From DAIMFL01 sp964372215 (lineage in GTDB: Bacteria; Pseudomonadota; Alphaproteobacteria; Dongiales; Dongiaceae): a DNA stretch of 64,000 nucleotides. Location of the stretch: contig CAYJQC010000017.1 of NCBI GenBank assembly GCA_964372215.1, forward strand, positions 33,824 to 97,823. The letters are read 5' to 3'. This document shows positions 7,335-15,191 of the stretch, one piece after another; within the stretch, counting starts at the first letter, position 1, and each line of letters begins with the position of its first letter. Both the position numbers and the translations under genes were made by a program. The notes under the pieces are model-generated. The model did no database searches. It was not told the origin of the DNA and saw nothing but the letters and a program-made list of their open reading frames with translations.

Positions 7335-10214
7335 ATGCTACGCAAGCGTATCAATGGCGCTGCAAAGGGTGCCCATCTCGCCAATTCCTTCGCCGGCGTG
7401 ACCGGTGGCGCCATCGATCGCCGAGCCTTCTTCCGCCGTTCCGGCATCGCCGCAGGCGGCTTGGCGGCGGCCCCGCTGCTGGGCGCGACCACGGTCAGAA
7501 AGGCCGACGCGCAGACCACGCAGGCCGGCGATGTCAAGACGATCAAATCGGTCTGCACCCACTGCTCGGTTGGCTGCACGGTGATGGCGGAGGTGCAGAA
7601 CGGCGTATGGATCGGCCAGGAGCCGGGCTTTGACAGCCCGTTCAGCCTCGGCGGCCATTGCGCCAAGGGCGCGTCGGTGCGCGAGCACGCCCATGGCGAG
7701 CGCCGCCTGAAGTATCCGATGAAACTGGTCGGCGGAAAGTGGGAGCGCCTGAGCTGGGAACAGGCGATCGAGGAGGTCGGCGGCAAGCTTCTCGACATCC
7801 GCGAGAAGAACGGCCCCGATTCCGTCTACTGGATGGGCGGATCGAAGCACAGCAACGAGGGAGCCTATCTCTACCGCAAGTTCGCAGCGTTCTGGGGCAC
7901 CAACAACACCGACAATCAGGCGCGAATCTGCCATTCGACGACGGTTGCGGGTGTGGCCAATACCTGGGGCTACGGCGCGATGACCAACAGCTACAACGAC
8001 ATGCACAACGCGCGAGCAATGCTGTTTATCGGCAGCAATGCGGCCGAGGCGCATCCGGTTGCGATGCTCCATATCCTGAAGGCGAAGGAGGAAAACAACG
8101 CGCCGCTCATCGTGTTCGATCCGCGCTTCACGCGGACTGCGGCGCATGCCGACGAGTACGTGCGCTTCCGTTCGGGCACCGATGTCGCGATCATGTGGGG
8201 TCTGCTCTGGCACGTCTTCGAGAACGGCTGGGAGGACAAGGAGTATATCCGCCAGCGCGTGTGGGGCGTCGACCAGATCAAGGCCGAGGTGGCGAAGTGG
8301 ACGCCGGACGAGGTCGAGCGGGTCACCGGTGTGCCGGAGTCGCAGATGAAGCGGGTCGCCCGTACCATGGCGACGAACCGGCCGAGCACGCTGGTCTGGT
8401 GCATGGGCGCCACCCAGCACCACTCGGGCAACAACAACACGCGCGCCTACTGCGTGTTTCAGGCGGTACTCGGCAATGTCGGCGTGTCGGGCGGCGGGAC
8501 CAACATTTTCCGCGGCCATGACAATGTCCAGGGTGCCACTGATCTGGGTCCGCTTCCGGACAGCCTGCCGGGCTATTTCGGCCTTACCGACGGGGCGTGG
8601 AAGCACTGGGCCCGGGTCTGGGACGTCGAGTACGACTACTTGCTCGGACGCTTTACCTCGAAGGACCTGATGGAGGCGAAGGGCATCCCGGAGTCGCGCT
8701 GGTTCGACGCAGTGCTCGAGGCCAAGGAGAACATCGATCAGCCGGAGAATCTCCACGCCATGGTCTTCATGGGCCATGCGCCGAACTCGCAGACTCGGCA
8801 GGCGGACCTGAAGAAGGCGATGGACAAGCTCGATCTTCTTGTGGTGATCGATCCCTATCCGACGGTTTCCGCGGTGCTGAGCGATCGCACCGACAACACC
8901 TATCTGCTGCCGGCCAGCACGCAGTTCGAAACGAGCGGATCAGTGACCGCCTCCAACCGCTCCTTGCAATGGCGCGACAGGGTGTTTGATCCGCTGTTCG
9001 AATCCAAGCCGGATCACGTGATCCTGTATCTGCTGGCCAAGAAGTTTGGGTTCGACCAGGAAATGTTCAAGAACATCCCGATCAATGGAGAAGAGCCGTC
9101 GATCGAGGACACCACGCGGGAGATCAACCGCGGCGCCTGGACGATCGGCTATACCGGGCAGTCGCCCGAGCGGCTGAAGCTTCACATGGCGAACCAGCAT
9201 ACCTTCGACAAGACGACCCTGAGGGCCGTCGGTGGCCCCTGCGATGGCGATTATTACGGGATGCCGTGGCCGTGCTGGGGCACGCCGGAGATCAAACACC
9301 CGGGCACGCCGGTGCTCTACGATCCCTCCAAGTCGGTGGCCGATGGAGGGCTCACCTTCCGCGCCCGGTTCGGTGTCGAAAAGGACGGGGAGAACTTGCT
9401 GGCCGAGGGATCCTACTCCGTGGGTTCGGAGATCCAAGACGGCTACCCCGAGTTCACCATGGAGATGCTGCAGAAGCTCGGTTGGGACGGCGACCTGACG
9501 CCCGAAGAGCTCGCGGTCATCACCAAGATTGGAGGCGAGAAGATCGGCGCAGTGAACTGGAAGACCGATCTTTCGGGTGGCATTCAGCGGGTCGCCATCA
9601 AGCATGGCTGCGCGCCCTTCGGCAACGCCAAAGCCCGCGCGGTCGTTTGGAACTTCCCCGACCCGGTGCCGATCCATCGCGAACCGCTCTATACGCCACG
9701 GCGCGACTTGGTGGCAGACTATCCGACCTATGACGACACCAAGAGCTGGCGCATGCCGACGCTCTACAAATCGATTCAGGACAAGGACTTCGCCACCGAT
9801 TTCCCGATCATCCTGACATCGGGACGGCTCACGGAGTACGAGGGCGGCGGCGAGGAAACCCGGTCCAACCCATGGCTCGCCGAGCTGCAGCAGAACATGT
9901 TCGTGGAGGTGAACCCGTTCGACGCCAATACGGCTGGTCTCAGGGACGGCGAGATGGTCTGGGTGCACAGCCCCGAAGGCAGCAAGGTCAAAGTCATGGC
10001 GATGGTGACCGAGCGAGTTGGTCGCGGAGTCGCCTTCATGCCGTTCCACTTCGGTGGTTGGTTCCAGGGCGAGGACATGCGGGTAAAATACCCAGAAGGC
10101 GCGGATCCCTACGTTCTCGGCGAATCGGCGAACACCGCCACCACCTATGGCTACGACTCGGTCACCCAGATGCAGGAATCCAAGACTACCCTGTGTCGTA
10201 TCGAGCCGGCGTGA
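7335..10214 (+). CDS. Formate dehydrogenase catalytic (alpha) subunit, Mo/W-bis-MGD, Tat-exported
   Basis: 959-residue member of the DMSO-reductase superfamily that oxidises formate to CO2 on the periplasmic side. A Tat signal DRRAFFRR with hydrophobic segment lies at about 28-50. Cys74, Cys77, Cys81 and Cys109 form the N-terminal 4Fe-4S site. The metal ligand is Cys199 followed by His200 (QARICHSTT), encoded TGC at 7929-7931, so this is a Cys and not a selenocysteine enzyme. The C-terminal molybdopterin dinucleotide-binding domain starts near LTSGRLTEYEGGGEETRSN. Next genes are the Fe-S and cytochrome b subunits, giving an FdnGHI/FDH3-type membrane complex. Confidence 0.95.
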   Translation: MLRKRINGAAKGAHLANSFAGVTGGAIDRRAFFRRSGIAAGGLAAAPLLGATTVRKADAQTTQAGDVKTIKSVCTHCSVGCTVMAEVQNGVWIGQEPGFDSPFSLGGHCAKGASVREHAHGERRLKYPMKLVGGKWERLSWEQAIEEVGGKLLDIREKNGPDSVYWMGGSKHSNEGAYLYRKFAAFWGTNNTDNQARICHSTTVAGVANTWGYGAMTNSYNDMHNARAMLFIGSNAAEAHPVAMLHILKAKEENNAPLIVFDPRFTRTAAHADEYVRFRSGTDVAIMWGLLWHVFENGWEDKEYIRQRVWGVDQIKAEVAKWTPDEVERVTGVPESQMKRVARTMATNRPSTLVWCMGATQHHSGNNNTRAYCVFQAVLGNVGVSGGGTNIFRGHDNVQGATDLGPLPDSLPGYFGLTDGAWKHWARVWDVEYDYLLGRFTSKDLMEAKGIPESRWFDAVLEAKENIDQPENLHAMVFMGHAPNSQTRQADLKKAMDKLDLLVVIDPYPTVSAVLSDRTDNTYLLPASTQFETSGSVTASNRSLQWRDRVFDPLFESKPDHVILYLLAKKFGFDQEMFKNIPINGEEPSIEDTTREINRGAWTIGYTGQSPERLKLHMANQHTFDKTTLRAVGGPCDGDYYGMPWPCWGTPEIKHPGTPVLYDPSKSVADGGLTFRARFGVEKDGENLLAEGSYSVGSEIQDGYPEFTMEMLQKLGWDGDLTPEELAVITKIGGEKIGAVNWKTDLSGGIQRVAIKHGCAPFGNAKARAVVWNFPDPVPIHREPLYTPRRDLVADYPTYDDTKSWRMPTLYKSIQDKDFATDFPIILTSGRLTEYEGGGEETRSNPWLAELQQNMFVEVNPFDANTAGLRDGEMVWVHSPEGSKVKVMAMVTERVGRGVAFMPFHFGGWFQGEDMRVKYPEGADPYVLGESANTATTYGYDSVTQMQESKTTLCRIEPA

Positions 10215-10225
10215 GGAGCTGAACC

Positions 10226-10822
10226 ATGGCACGGATGAAATTTCTCTGCGACGCCGAGCGCTGCATCGAATGCAACGCCTGCGTGACCGCCTGCAAGAAC
10301 GAACACGAGGTTCCCTGGGGCGTTAACCGCCGGCGGGTCGTGACGATCAACGACGGCAAGCCCGGCGAGCGTTCCATATCGGTCGCTTGCATGCACTGTT
10401 CCGACGCACCCTGCATTGCCGTCTGCCCGGTCGATTGCATGTACCAGACCGAGCAGGGCGTGGTTCTGCACTCCAAGGACCTCTGCATCGGTTGCGGCTA
10501 CTGCTTTTACGCCTGTCCGTTCGGGGCGCCGCAATACCCGCAGGCCGGCAATTTCGGCAGCCGCGGCAAGATGGACAAATGCACCTTCTGTAACGGCGGG
10601 CCCGAAGCGGACAACAGCCAGGCGGAGTTCGAGAAGTACGGCCGCAACCGCCTGGCCGAGGGCAAGCTGCCGCTCTGCGCCGAGATGTGCTCGACCAAGG
10701 CGCTGCTCGCCGGTGACGGCGACGTGATCTCCGACATCTATCGGGAGCGCGTGGTCGCCCGCGGCTTCGGTTCCGGCGCCTGGGGCTGGGGCACTGCCTA
10801 TCAGCTCAAGGCCGGCGGCTGA
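10226..10822 (+). CDS. Formate dehydrogenase iron-sulfur (beta) subunit
   Basis: 198-residue four-cluster ferredoxin that relays electrons from the catalytic subunit to cytochrome b. Cys sets: CIECNACVTACKNEHE near residue 12, CMHCSDAPCIAVCPVDC near 55, CIGCGYCFYACPFG near 90, and KCTFC near 115 paired with CAEMC near 152. It lacks the C-terminal transmembrane helix of E. coli FdnH, so membrane attachment must come from the gamma subunit. Starts 12 bases after the catalytic gene with GAGGAGCTG-type ribosome binding site. Confidence 0.95.
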   Translation: MARMKFLCDAERCIECNACVTACKNEHEVPWGVNRRRVVTINDGKPGERSISVACMHCSDAPCIAVCPVDCMYQTEQGVVLHSKDLCIGCGYCFYACPFGAPQYPQAGNFGSRGKMDKCTFCNGGPEADNSQAEFEKYGRNRLAEGKLPLCAEMCSTKALLAGDGDVISDIYRERVVARGFGSGAWGWGTAYQLKAGG

Positions 10823-10894
10823 GTGGCCGATTGCCGGTTTCGCGCCCCAGCGAAGGACGAGGCGATGCCGGGCGGAAATCTACCGGGTAGCCGC

Positions 10895-11098
10895 ATGAAA
10901 ACGCCGGCAAGGCGCCTATCCCTTTTGGCCATGGTCGTATCGATCGTCGGGGTTGCCGCGCTCAGCGGCTGCCGGGAGGACGAGCAGGACCGGATCATGG
11001 TGTTCGAGCAGGGCACCTATCAGGGAAATCCCGACAGTACTCTGGCGTCGGATCAGGTCGGCGAGCTCCGTGCCCGCGCCCGCGAGCAGCAATACTGA
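10895..11098 (+). CDS. Small putative lipoprotein between fdh beta and gamma subunits
   Basis: 67 residues. The N-terminus MKTPARR, a hydrophobic stretch and the lipobox ALSGC (Cys26) are typical of a lipoprotein; mature part of about 40 residues contains EQGTYQGNPDSTL and an Arg-rich amphipathic tail. The ATG at 10895 is preferred over an earlier GTG at 10823 because it places the signal at the N-terminus. The stop shares one base with the next ATG (TGATG), so it is coupled to the cytochrome b gene. No family with known function recognised; likely a small structural or assembly component of the membrane complex. Confidence 0.75.
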   Translation: MKTPARRLSLLAMVVSIVGVAALSGCREDEQDRIMVFEQGTYQGNPDSTLASDQVGELRARAREQQY

Positions 11099-12204
11099 TG
11101 GCCAGGGGGAGACCGTTGATGTTGCGAAATGGACGCGTCGTTCGGCTGGTGTTGGCGGGCCTGATGCTGCTCCTGGCTGCCGCCGGTATCGGCCTGTTCC
11201 TGGGCGATGGCGGGCTCCAGCAGCCGGCTGTGGCGCAGGAAGCGGGTCAGGTTCCCGGCGGCACGCTGGGCGCTGCCAGCGATGCCGATTTCTGGCGCGA
11301 GATCCGCAGCGGAATCGAAGGCACGGTGTCGATCCCCGACAAGAAGGCCGGGGTGCTGGTGCAGTCCTCGGGCGAGGGCTGGCGCGCGGCGCGCAACGGG
11401 CCGCTCTCGACCTATGGCGGGTGGCTGCTGCTGGCGGTCGTGGTGGTGCTCGCCGCGTTCTTCGCACTGCGCGGCCGGATCCGCATCGAGGCCGGGCCGA
11501 GCGGGCACAAGATCAGCCGCTTCAACGCCGTCGAGCGCTTCGCCCACTGGCTGACCGCCGTGCCGTTCCTGATCCTCGCCGTCACCGGCCTCAACATGCT
11601 CTACGGCCGCTATGTGCTGAAGCCGATTCTTGGGCCCGACTTGTTCGCGGCCGTTACCGCGGCGGGAAAGTATGCGCATAATTACTTGGCATTCGCTTTC
11701 ATGCTGGGCCTCTTGATGATCCTGGTGCTGTGGATCAAGGAAAACTTTCCCGCGCGCGTCGACCTGGCCTGGCTGGCTCGGGGCGGTGGCATGTTCAGCA
11801 AGCACAACCATCCGCCGGCACGGAAGTTCAATGCCGGGCAGAAGATCCTGTTCTGGCTGGTCGTGCTCGGGGGGGCCTCGATCAGCATCTCCGGCATCGC
11901 CCTGCTGTTTCCCTTCGAGCTCTCGTTGTTCTCCGCCACGTTCAAGGTGATCAACCTGCTTGGGCTCGATCTGCCGACCGATCTCACCGCGCTGCAGGAG
12001 ATGCAGCTCTCCCAGCTGTGGCATGCCGTGGTCAGCCTGGTGCTGATCGCCATCGTCATCGCCCACATCTATATCGGGACCATTGGCATGGAGGGGGCTT
12101 TCGATGCCATGGGCACCGGCGATGTCGACCGCAACTGGGCCAAGGAGCATCACAGCTTGTGGGCCGCCGAGACCGAGACTGCTTCGGTGGCCCGCGATGA
12201 ATAG
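11098..12204 (+). CDS. Formate dehydrogenase cytochrome b (gamma) subunit
   Basis: Di-heme cytochrome b that anchors the enzyme and passes electrons to quinone. Beyond the family core it has an N-terminal signal/TM (about 15-35) and a periplasmic segment (about 45-105), as in alphaproteobacterial FdoI-type subunits. Four core membrane helices follow; candidate heme ligands are in RFAHWLTA, YAHNYLAF and LWHAVVSLVLIAIVIAHIYIG. A second ATG at 11119 has AGGGGGAGA upstream and could be the true start, removing seven residues. Overlaps the lipoprotein gene by one base. Confidence 0.93.
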   Translation: MARGRPLMLRNGRVVRLVLAGLMLLLAAAGIGLFLGDGGLQQPAVAQEAGQVPGGTLGAASDADFWREIRSGIEGTVSIPDKKAGVLVQSSGEGWRAARNGPLSTYGGWLLLAVVVVLAAFFALRGRIRIEAGPSGHKISRFNAVERFAHWLTAVPFLILAVTGLNMLYGRYVLKPILGPDLFAAVTAAGKYAHNYLAFAFMLGLLMILVLWIKENFPARVDLAWLARGGGMFSKHNHPPARKFNAGQKILFWLVVLGGASISISGIALLFPFELSLFSATFKVINLLGLDLPTDLTALQEMQLSQLWHAVVSLVLIAIVIAHIYIGTIGMEGAFDAMGTGDVDRNWAKEHHSLWAAETETASVARDE

Positions 12205-12243
12205 GGGTCTTCTCCGGCCGGCGGCCGCGTGGTGGCCGGCGCG

Positions 12244-12651
12244 ATGAAGCGGATTCCCGGGCGCCGGCTTTGGATGCTGGTGGGAGTGGCCCTGTTGATC
12301 GGCCAGGCCTCGGCTGCCACGGCCCAGAGCGAGCTGACATCCGCTGCCGTGGCAAAGCAGGTGGCCGATCGTTTCGGGGTCGAGGTTCTGCGGATTGTCG
12401 AAAGCGAGATGGATGGTCGCCCGGTCTTTCTGGTGACGGTCATGGCTCCTGGTGGCGACTATGACGGTGCGTTCCAGGTGACGCGGCTGATGGTCGACCG
12501 CGCGACCGGCGCGCTGGTGTCGCAGTTCCGCCACCGGGCTGCGGGCTACGATCTGCCGGGCGGTGCCGGGATCGACGTCGGTGCCGGCGCGGACGGCCGC
12601 ACGATCCGGCGGCTCACCAATCAGGATCGGGCGGTCTCCGCGGGCGAGTGA
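12244..12651 (+). CDS. Secreted PepSY-like protein of the formate dehydrogenase operon
   Basis: 135 residues from the ATG at 12244. A signal peptide ends around SAATAQ. The mature part has the beta-strand pattern of a PepSY domain: EVLRIVESEMDGRPVFLVTV, then DGAFQVTRLMVDRATGALVSQF. The C-terminal 35 residues are Gly- and Arg-rich. It lies 39 bases after the cytochrome b gene and nine bases before the WD40-cytochrome gene, so it is part of the same transcript. PepSY assignment is by pattern only; a periplasmic assembly or inhibitory role is possible but unproven. Confidence 0.65.
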   Translation: MKRIPGRRLWMLVGVALLIGQASAATAQSELTSAAVAKQVADRFGVEVLRIVESEMDGRPVFLVTVMAPGGDYDGAFQVTRLMVDRATGALVSQFRHRAAGYDLPGGAGIDVGAGADGRTIRRLTNQDRAVSAGE

Positions 12652-12660
12652 GCCGTCGCC

Positions 12661-13974
12661 ATGCACGCATTGCGTCCGGTCTTCGCAGGCTTGGTTCTCG
12701 CTCTGATCACTGGTATCGCAGGAGCGGCGCGGGCCGATCTCGTCGGCCATGGCGGCGCGGTCACCGGCCTCGCCGTGTCGCCGGAGGGCCGCCGGGTCCT
12801 CACCGCCAGCTTCGACTACAGCTTGATCCTGTGGGATCTCGGCACGCAGCAGGTGATCGCGCGGCTAATGGGACATGACGCGGCAGTCAACGCCGCCGCG
12901 TTCTTGCCCGATAGGCATCGGGCCGTATCCGCCGCCGATGATGGAACCGTCGGCCTGTGGGATCTCGATTCCGGGACTCTGATCGCCCGTCTGCACGGTC
13001 ACGCCGGGAAGGTCAGCGCGGTGGCCGTTGCGCCCGACGGGTCGTTGATCGCGTCGGCCGGCTGGGACCGGACCGCGCGGCTTTGGGATGCGGTTTCCGG
13101 GCAGCAGATCCGGGTCATCGACGGCTTTGCCGAGAGCGTCAACGCGGTGGCGTTTACCCCCGACGGGCGGGCACTGGTGACCGGCGCGGCGGACGGGTCG
13201 ATCGCCGTCTGGGACCTTGCCGACGGCGCAGTGCTGAAAACTCTGGCGGGCCACGACTTCAGCGTGAATGCGATTGCGCTGACCCGCGATGGCGGCGTGC
13301 TGGTATCGGCATCGACCGATGGCACCCTGCGCCTGTGGGATATGGCGAGCGGCGCCGAGGCGGCCGTGCTGGAGGGCCCGCAGCGGCCGCTGCTCGCAAT
13401 CGCCGTCGCCCCGGAGGGGAACCGGATCGCGGCCGGGAGCGCCGATGGCCGGATTTGGATTTGGAGCACCGGGGACCGCAGCCTGCTGCGGGTGATGGAT
13501 GCGGCTGCGGGTCCGATCTGGGCGCTGGCCTTCACGCCCGGCGGCGAACAGATTCTGGTCGGCGGCGCCGACGGAATGGTGCGGTCTTGGAGCATGGAAC
13601 CGGGGGCCGGGCCCCAGACCGCTGCAACAGTGCCGCTTCACGAGGATCCGGACGGAACCAGCCGTGGTGCGGCACTGTTTCGGAAATGCAGCGCATGCCA
13701 TACCCTGACCCGGGACGGCGGCAACAAGGCTGGGCCGACGCTCTATGGCCTGTTCGGGCGGCGGGCCGGGACCGTTCCGGGCTATCTCTACTCCGAGACC
13801 CTGCGCCACAGCCCGGTGGTGTGGACCGAGGCTACCGTCGACGAGCTGTTCCGCTCGGGTCCCCAGCACTTCGTGCCCGGCTCGAAGATGCCGCTGCAAC
13901 AGATGCCCGACGCCGATGATCGGGCCGTGCTGATCGAGTACCTGCGCCAGGTCACGGCGCCGAAGCAGGATTGA
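12661..13974 (+). CDS. WD40 beta-propeller fused to C-terminal cytochrome c
   Basis: 437-residue periplasmic protein. Signal peptide 1-25 (ending ARA-DL), then seven WD40-type repeats (about 27-312), each ending in WD- or W-containing strands such as LILWDL, VGLWDL, ARLWDA, IAVWDL, LRLWDM. The C-terminal 100 residues are a class I cytochrome c: CSACH at 343-347 and the probable axial Met410 in GSKMPLQ. The cytochrome part resembles mitochondrial/c2-type carriers. As last large gene of the fdh transcript it may accept electrons from, or dock to, the formate dehydrogenase; this is inference from position. Confidence 0.88.
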   Translation: MHALRPVFAGLVLALITGIAGAARADLVGHGGAVTGLAVSPEGRRVLTASFDYSLILWDLGTQQVIARLMGHDAAVNAAAFLPDRHRAVSAADDGTVGLWDLDSGTLIARLHGHAGKVSAVAVAPDGSLIASAGWDRTARLWDAVSGQQIRVIDGFAESVNAVAFTPDGRALVTGAADGSIAVWDLADGAVLKTLAGHDFSVNAIALTRDGGVLVSASTDGTLRLWDMASGAEAAVLEGPQRPLLAIAVAPEGNRIAAGSADGRIWIWSTGDRSLLRVMDAAAGPIWALAFTPGGEQILVGGADGMVRSWSMEPGAGPQTAATVPLHEDPDGTSRGAALFRKCSACHTLTRDGGNKAGPTLYGLFGRRAGTVPGYLYSETLRHSPVVWTEATVDELFRSGPQHFVPGSKMPLQQMPDADDRAVLIEYLRQVTAPKQD

Positions 13975-14044
13975 AGCGCGGGCGCCGCAGGGAATACTGT
14001 GCCACGGGCTGACGCTGCCCTGGCAATTGCAAGGAGGCAGACGA

Positions 14045-14173
14045 ATGCGGGCATTTCTGTTGAGCTTGGCAGCGGCCGTCGTGATTGGCGTTGCGGCCGC
14101 CCTGATTCTTGCCGGCCTCGGCATGTCGTCGGCCGAGGTCTTTCAGGCGTCGCAGGGTCAAATCAGGCTCTGA
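14045..14173 (+). CDS. 42-residue single-pass membrane peptide
   Basis: MRAFLLSL followed by a hydrophobic helix (residues 4-26, Ala/Val/Ile/Leu) and a short polar tail ending QGQIRL. It is too short for routine gene calling, but it has an ideal AAGGAGG at 14031-14037, seven bases before the ATG, which is strong evidence for translation. It follows the WD40-cytochrome gene by 70 bases. Similar tiny proteins with a hydrophobic N-terminus and an RL end are, as far as I recall, common and uncharacterised in alphaproteobacteria. Whether it belongs to the fdh complex is open. Confidence 0.65.
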   Translation: MRAFLLSLAAAVVIGVAAALILAGLGMSSAEVFQASQGQIRL

Positions 14174-14486
14174 TCGCCGTTACGGTGCCGGCCTTGCCCG
14201 CTCCAGGCGGCGAACCAAGCCCAGGTGAATCCTCCGGGGGGTCGCGAGAGCGCCAGCGCATCGCATGATCGGCCCAGATCCATTTGGATGCCAACGATTC
14301 GAGAGACGAGCCTCGGCCTTCCCTGCTGAAACAGCACATGATTGGTCTGCACGGCTTCGGTGTGGTCCGGTCATGTATTGGGATCGAGGCAGCAAACTCA
14401 CCGCAGGAGCGCAGGACAGTCCTGATTGCTCAAGCCCACAGGGGTGCAGGCGGATGACGCGACAGTGAGCCAGGAAGGACACAGGG
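14174..14486. other. Non-coding spacer between the fdh module and the sulfotransferase gene
   Basis: About 313 bases without a gene I can support. Codon patterns in all frames look non-coding and no repeat, tRNA or mobile element end is visible. AGGAAGGA close to its right end is the ribosome binding site of the sulfotransferase. A promoter is likely but no convincing box was found. Confidence 0.5.
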
Positions 14487-15152
14487 ATGCCGGTCGTCTG
14501 CCCCGCGCACAAGCTGATCTACTTTCCGATACCGAAGAACGCCTGCAGCTCGATCAAGAACGTGCTGTGGGAGGTGAACAATGGCACGACGTTTGCGCCC
14601 TTCACGGATAATGGCAAGGAGATCCGGAACATCCATCAGGTCTATGTCAGCATGCGGTTCTCGATGGCGGCGCTGGAGGAGGCAGCACCGGATTGGCGGG
14701 AGTGTTTCCGGTTCGTGGTGGTGCGCGATCCGCTGAAGCGGTTGCTCTCCGCCTATCGGAACCGGGTGCTGTTCCATCTCGAACTCAGCGAGGAGGTGAT
14801 TGCGAGCAGCGGCCTGACCTCGCCGGATCTTCTGCCAAAACCCGACTTCAAGCATTTCGTCCGTCACCTCGAACTCTACCGTAAGGCCTCCAGGAGCATC
14901 GCGCATCACACCGACCCGCAGAAGGTGTTCATCGGCGACAGCCTCGATCTCTATGATCTCGTCTGCGAGATGGGGAGCATCGACAGGCTCGAATCGGAAC
15001 TGACGCGCCGGATCGGTCGCGAGATCCGCCTGCCGGTCCTGCAGAAACTCGGGCCGGAGGCCGACACGATCGAATTCGACGACGCGACCCGCGGGGCGAT
15101 TTACGAGTTCTACCGGGATGACTATGAGCTGCTGCGTGACTACTTTCACTGA
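14487..15152 (+). CDS. Sulfotransferase family 2-like protein
   Basis: 221-residue PAPS-dependent sulfotransferase fold of the carbohydrate (HNK-1/chondroitin-like) type. The 5'-phosphosulfate loop is PIPKNACSSIKNVL near residue 16 and the 3'-phosphate site FVVVRDPLKRLLSAYRNR near residue 76. No signal peptide or membrane segment, so it would act in the cytoplasm, probably on a sugar or lipid precursor. No glycan or surface-polysaccharide genes flank it, so the acceptor is unknown. It stands alone between longer intergenic gaps. Confidence 0.85.
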   Translation: MPVVCPAHKLIYFPIPKNACSSIKNVLWEVNNGTTFAPFTDNGKEIRNIHQVYVSMRFSMAALEEAAPDWRECFRFVVVRDPLKRLLSAYRNRVLFHLELSEEVIASSGLTSPDLLPKPDFKHFVRHLELYRKASRSIAHHTDPQKVFIGDSLDLYDLVCEMGSIDRLESELTRRIGREIRLPVLQKLGPEADTIEFDDATRGAIYEFYRDDYELLRDYFH

Positions 15153-15191
15153 CTTCGTGACGCGCCGACGCATTCGGCCGGGCCGGGACCG

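Noticed and set aside
7929..7931. Possible selenocysteine formate dehydrogenase
   Set aside because: The active-site codon is TGC (Cys), not TGA, and no SECIS-like need arises.
14174..14486. Small open frames on both strands in this spacer
   Set aside because: No conserved pattern, no ribosome binding site and overlapping frames of equal length; looks non-coding.
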